A stretch of 64,000 bases of DNA from Luidia sarsii (taxonomy: Eukaryota > Echinodermata > Asteroidea > Paxillosida > Luidiidae): positions 22,337,727-22,401,726 of the forward strand of contig OX465109.1 of the NCBI GenBank assembly GCA_949987565.1, written 5' to 3'. The position numbers and the translations under genes are program-made. Position 1 is the stretch's first letter. The number at the start of each line of letters is the position of its first letter. Positions 62,101-64,000 of this stretch are shown in pieces. The notes beneath the pieces are model-generated. The model was not told the origin of the DNA. It made no database searches and saw only the letters and a program-made list of their open reading frames with translations.

Positions 62101-64000
62101 TTGAAGGTTGTCGTCACAGGAGTCGACAGACGACAGTTTGGTTTGGAGGGTTGTCATCGCAGGACACGATGGACGACAGTTTGGTTTGGAGGGTTGTTGT
62201 CACAGGATTCGACGGACGACAGTTTGGTTTGGAGGGTTGCCGTCGCAAGACTCGATGGACGACAGTTTGGTTTGGAGGGTTGTCGTCACAGGAGTCGAGG
62301 ACGACAGTGTGGTTTGGAGAGTTGCCGTCACAGGAGTCGACAGACGACAGTTTCGTTTACAGGGTTGCCGTCACAAGAGTTGACAGAAGGCAGTTTTGTT
62401 TAGAGGGTTGCCGTCACAGGAGTCGATGGACGACAATTTCGTTTGGAGGTTTGCTGTCGCAGGAGTCGACAGACGACAGTTTCGTTTTGAGGGTTGCCAT
62501 CGCAGGAGTCGACAGACGATAGTTTTGTTTGGAGGGTTGCCATCGCAGGAGTCGAAAGACGACAGTTTTGTTTGGAGGGTTGCCGTCAAAGGAGTCGACA
62601 GACGACAGTTTGGTTAGGAGGGTTGCCGTCACAGGACTCGAGGACGACAGTTTGGTTTGGAAGGTTGTCGTCAAAGGAGTCGATGGACGACAAATTGGTT
62701 TGGACGGTTGCCGTGAAAGGAGTCGATGGACGGCAGTTTCCTTTGGAGGGTTGTTGTCACAGGAGTCGACAAACGATAGTTTCGTTTGGAGGGTTGTTAT
62801 CGCAGGACTCGAAGGACGACAGTTTGGTTTGGAGAGTTGTCGTCACAGGAGTCGATGGACGACAGTGTGGTTTGGAGGGTTGCCGTCACAGGAGTCGACG
62901 ATCGACAGTTTGGTTTGGAGGGTTGCCATCACAGGAGTCGACAGACGACAGTTTTGTTTGGAGGGTTGCCATCGCAGGGGTCGAAAGACGACAGTTTTGT
63001 TTGGAGGGTTGCCATCGCAGGAGTTGACAGACGACAGTTTGGTTTGGAGGGTTGCCATCGCAGGACTCGATGGACGACAGTTTGCTTTGGAGGGTTGCCG
63101 TCGCAGGAGTTGATGGACGGCAGTTTCCTTTGGAGGGTTGTTGTCAGAGGAGTCGACGAACGATAGTTTCGTTTGGAGGGTTGTCATCGCAGGAGTCGAT
63201 GGACGACAGTTTTGTTTGGAGGGTTGCCTTCACAGGAGTCGACGAACGACAGTTTGGTTTGGAGGGTTGCCGTCACGGGAGTCTTGAACGACAGTTTCGT
63301 TTGGAGGGTTGTTGTCACAGGAGTCGACGAACGACAGTTTCGTTTGGAGGGTTGTCGTCACAGGAGTCGACGAACGACAGTTTCATTTGGAGGGTTGTCG
63401 TCACAGGAGTTGATGGACGACAGTTTGGTTTGGAGGGTTGTCATCACAGGATTAGAGGACGACAGTTTGGTTTGGAGGGTTGCCATCGCAGGAGTTGACA
63501 GACGACAGTTTGGTTTGGAGGGTTGCCGTCACAGGAGTCGAGGACGACAGTTTGGTTTGGAGGGTTGTCGTCACAGGAGTCGACGAACGACAGTTTTGTT
63601 TGGAGGGTTGCCGTCACAGGAGTCGAGGATGACAGTTTCGTTTGGAGGGTTGTCGTCACAGGAGTCGACGAACGACAGTTTCGTTTGGAGGGTTGTCGTC
63701 ACAGGAGTCGATGGACGACAGTGTGGTTGGGAGGGTTGCCGTCGCAGGAGTCGACAGACGACAGTTTGGTTTGGAGGGTTGCCGGCACAGGAGTTGATGG
63801 ACGACAGCTTGGTTCGGAGGGTAGCCGTCACAGGAGTCGGTGGACGACAGTTTGGTTTGAAGGGTTGTCGGCACAGGAGTCGATGGACGACAGTGTGGTT
63901 GGGAGGGTTGCCGTCGCAGGAGTCGACAGACGACAGCTTGGTTCGGAGGGTAGCCGTCACAGGAGTCGATGGACGACAGTTTGGTTTGGAGGGTTGCCGT
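59143..64000. repeat. Array block F: 2528/2571-bp higher-order repeat, cut by the window edge
   Basis: Markers at 59143/61671, 59868/62396, 60001/62529 and 60258/62786 are 2528 bases apart; those after about 60480 (60873/63444, 61000/63571) are 2571 apart, one 43-bp unit more. The start of block F continues the 1671-bp series of block E, so F looks like an E unit extended by about 20 units and then duplicated. It runs off the right edge. Confidence 0.88.

Larger units (their letters stand above)
18923..64000. repeat. Giant 43-bp minisatellite array with higher-order repeats, about 1,050 units, open-ended
   Basis: Every unit contains the blocks TGTCGTCACAGGAGTCGA, a variable GG/CAG spacer, ACGACAGTTTGG and TTTGGAGGGTTG, summing to 43 bases. 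Common variants are TGCCGTC for TGTCGTC, GTCGCAGG for GTCACAGG, TTTCG or TTTTG for TTTGG, and GTCGAC (SalI palindrome) for GTCGAT. Units hold several CpGs. TGTCGTC and GACGACA form a 7-bp hairpin stem with a 13-base loop, and each unit carries one AGGGTT, a telomere-hexamer permutation. Since 3 x 43 = 129, each plus frame encodes a 43-residue repeat. Frames up to 701 codons (45550-47655) arise but begin at TTG and are not called genes. The array reaches the window edge. Confidence 0.97.

Noticed and set aside
18923..64000. CENP-B-box-like TTTCGTTTGGAGGG in many units
   Set aside because: The essential pattern TTCGNNNNANNCGGG is not met: the A and CGGG positions differ unless an indel is allowed.
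18923..64000. CRISPR-like array of repeats and spacers
   Set aside because: Whole units are variants of one 43-bp sequence with no unique spacers, and the context is a eukaryotic telomere.

Overview
This window is the physical end of a eukaryotic chromosome, read from the tip inward. It opens directly in C-strand CCCTAA telomere repeat (G-strand TTAGGG). Behind the telomere lie two very large tandem arrays, separated by about 5.4 kb of mostly low-copy DNA. I find no protein-coding gene, tRNA, rRNA or other RNA gene that I can support. TTAGGG telomeres, CpG-rich arrays and the kinds of dispersed repeat fragments present suggest an animal, perhaps a marine invertebrate. That is inference, and I cannot name the species.

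Layout: (1) 1-5259, telomere, 877 repeats with only four 5-base variants. (2) 5260-5333, a junction holding one isolated subtelomeric unit and exactly ten telomeric hexamers. (3) 5334-13536, 390 complete copies plus a partial copy of a 21-bp, partly telomere-like repeat, in perfect register throughout. (4) 13537-18922, the low-copy island. It holds a CpG-rich edge next to the 21-bp array, a 9-bp-arm hairpin, a tandem duplication of 346 bp, a 16-bp GC-rich minisatellite, a cluster of promoter-like motifs (CACGTG boxes, CCAAT boxes, an X-box-like palindrome), short dispersed repeats, a possible pogo/Tigger-like transposon end and a 72-bp palindromic element. (5) 18923-64000, more than 45 kb (about 1,050 copies) of a 43-bp minisatellite that continues past the window edge.

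The 43-bp array is the most striking content. It is organised as higher-order repeats that change along the array. From 19 to 32 kb there is a modular superunit of about 4.65-5.2 kb. From 32 to 41 kb there is a strictly alternating 1288/1116-bp pair (2404-bp period). From 41 to 50.6 kb the period is about 3.9 kb. From 50.6 to 55.8 kb irregular units of 1.1-1.5 kb occur. From 55.8 to 59.1 kb there are two 1671-bp units, and from 59.1 kb to the end a 2528/2571-bp unit. Copies in a block are nearly identical while blocks differ, the pattern expected from successive local amplifications by unequal exchange or replication-based copying.

Long open frames cover both arrays, but they follow from repeat length and the lack of stop codons in the units. 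The 21-bp unit gives an endless 7-residue repeat; the 43-bp unit gives a 43-residue repeat every 129 bp in all three plus frames. Many of these frames start only at TTG or GTG. I treat them as non-coding.
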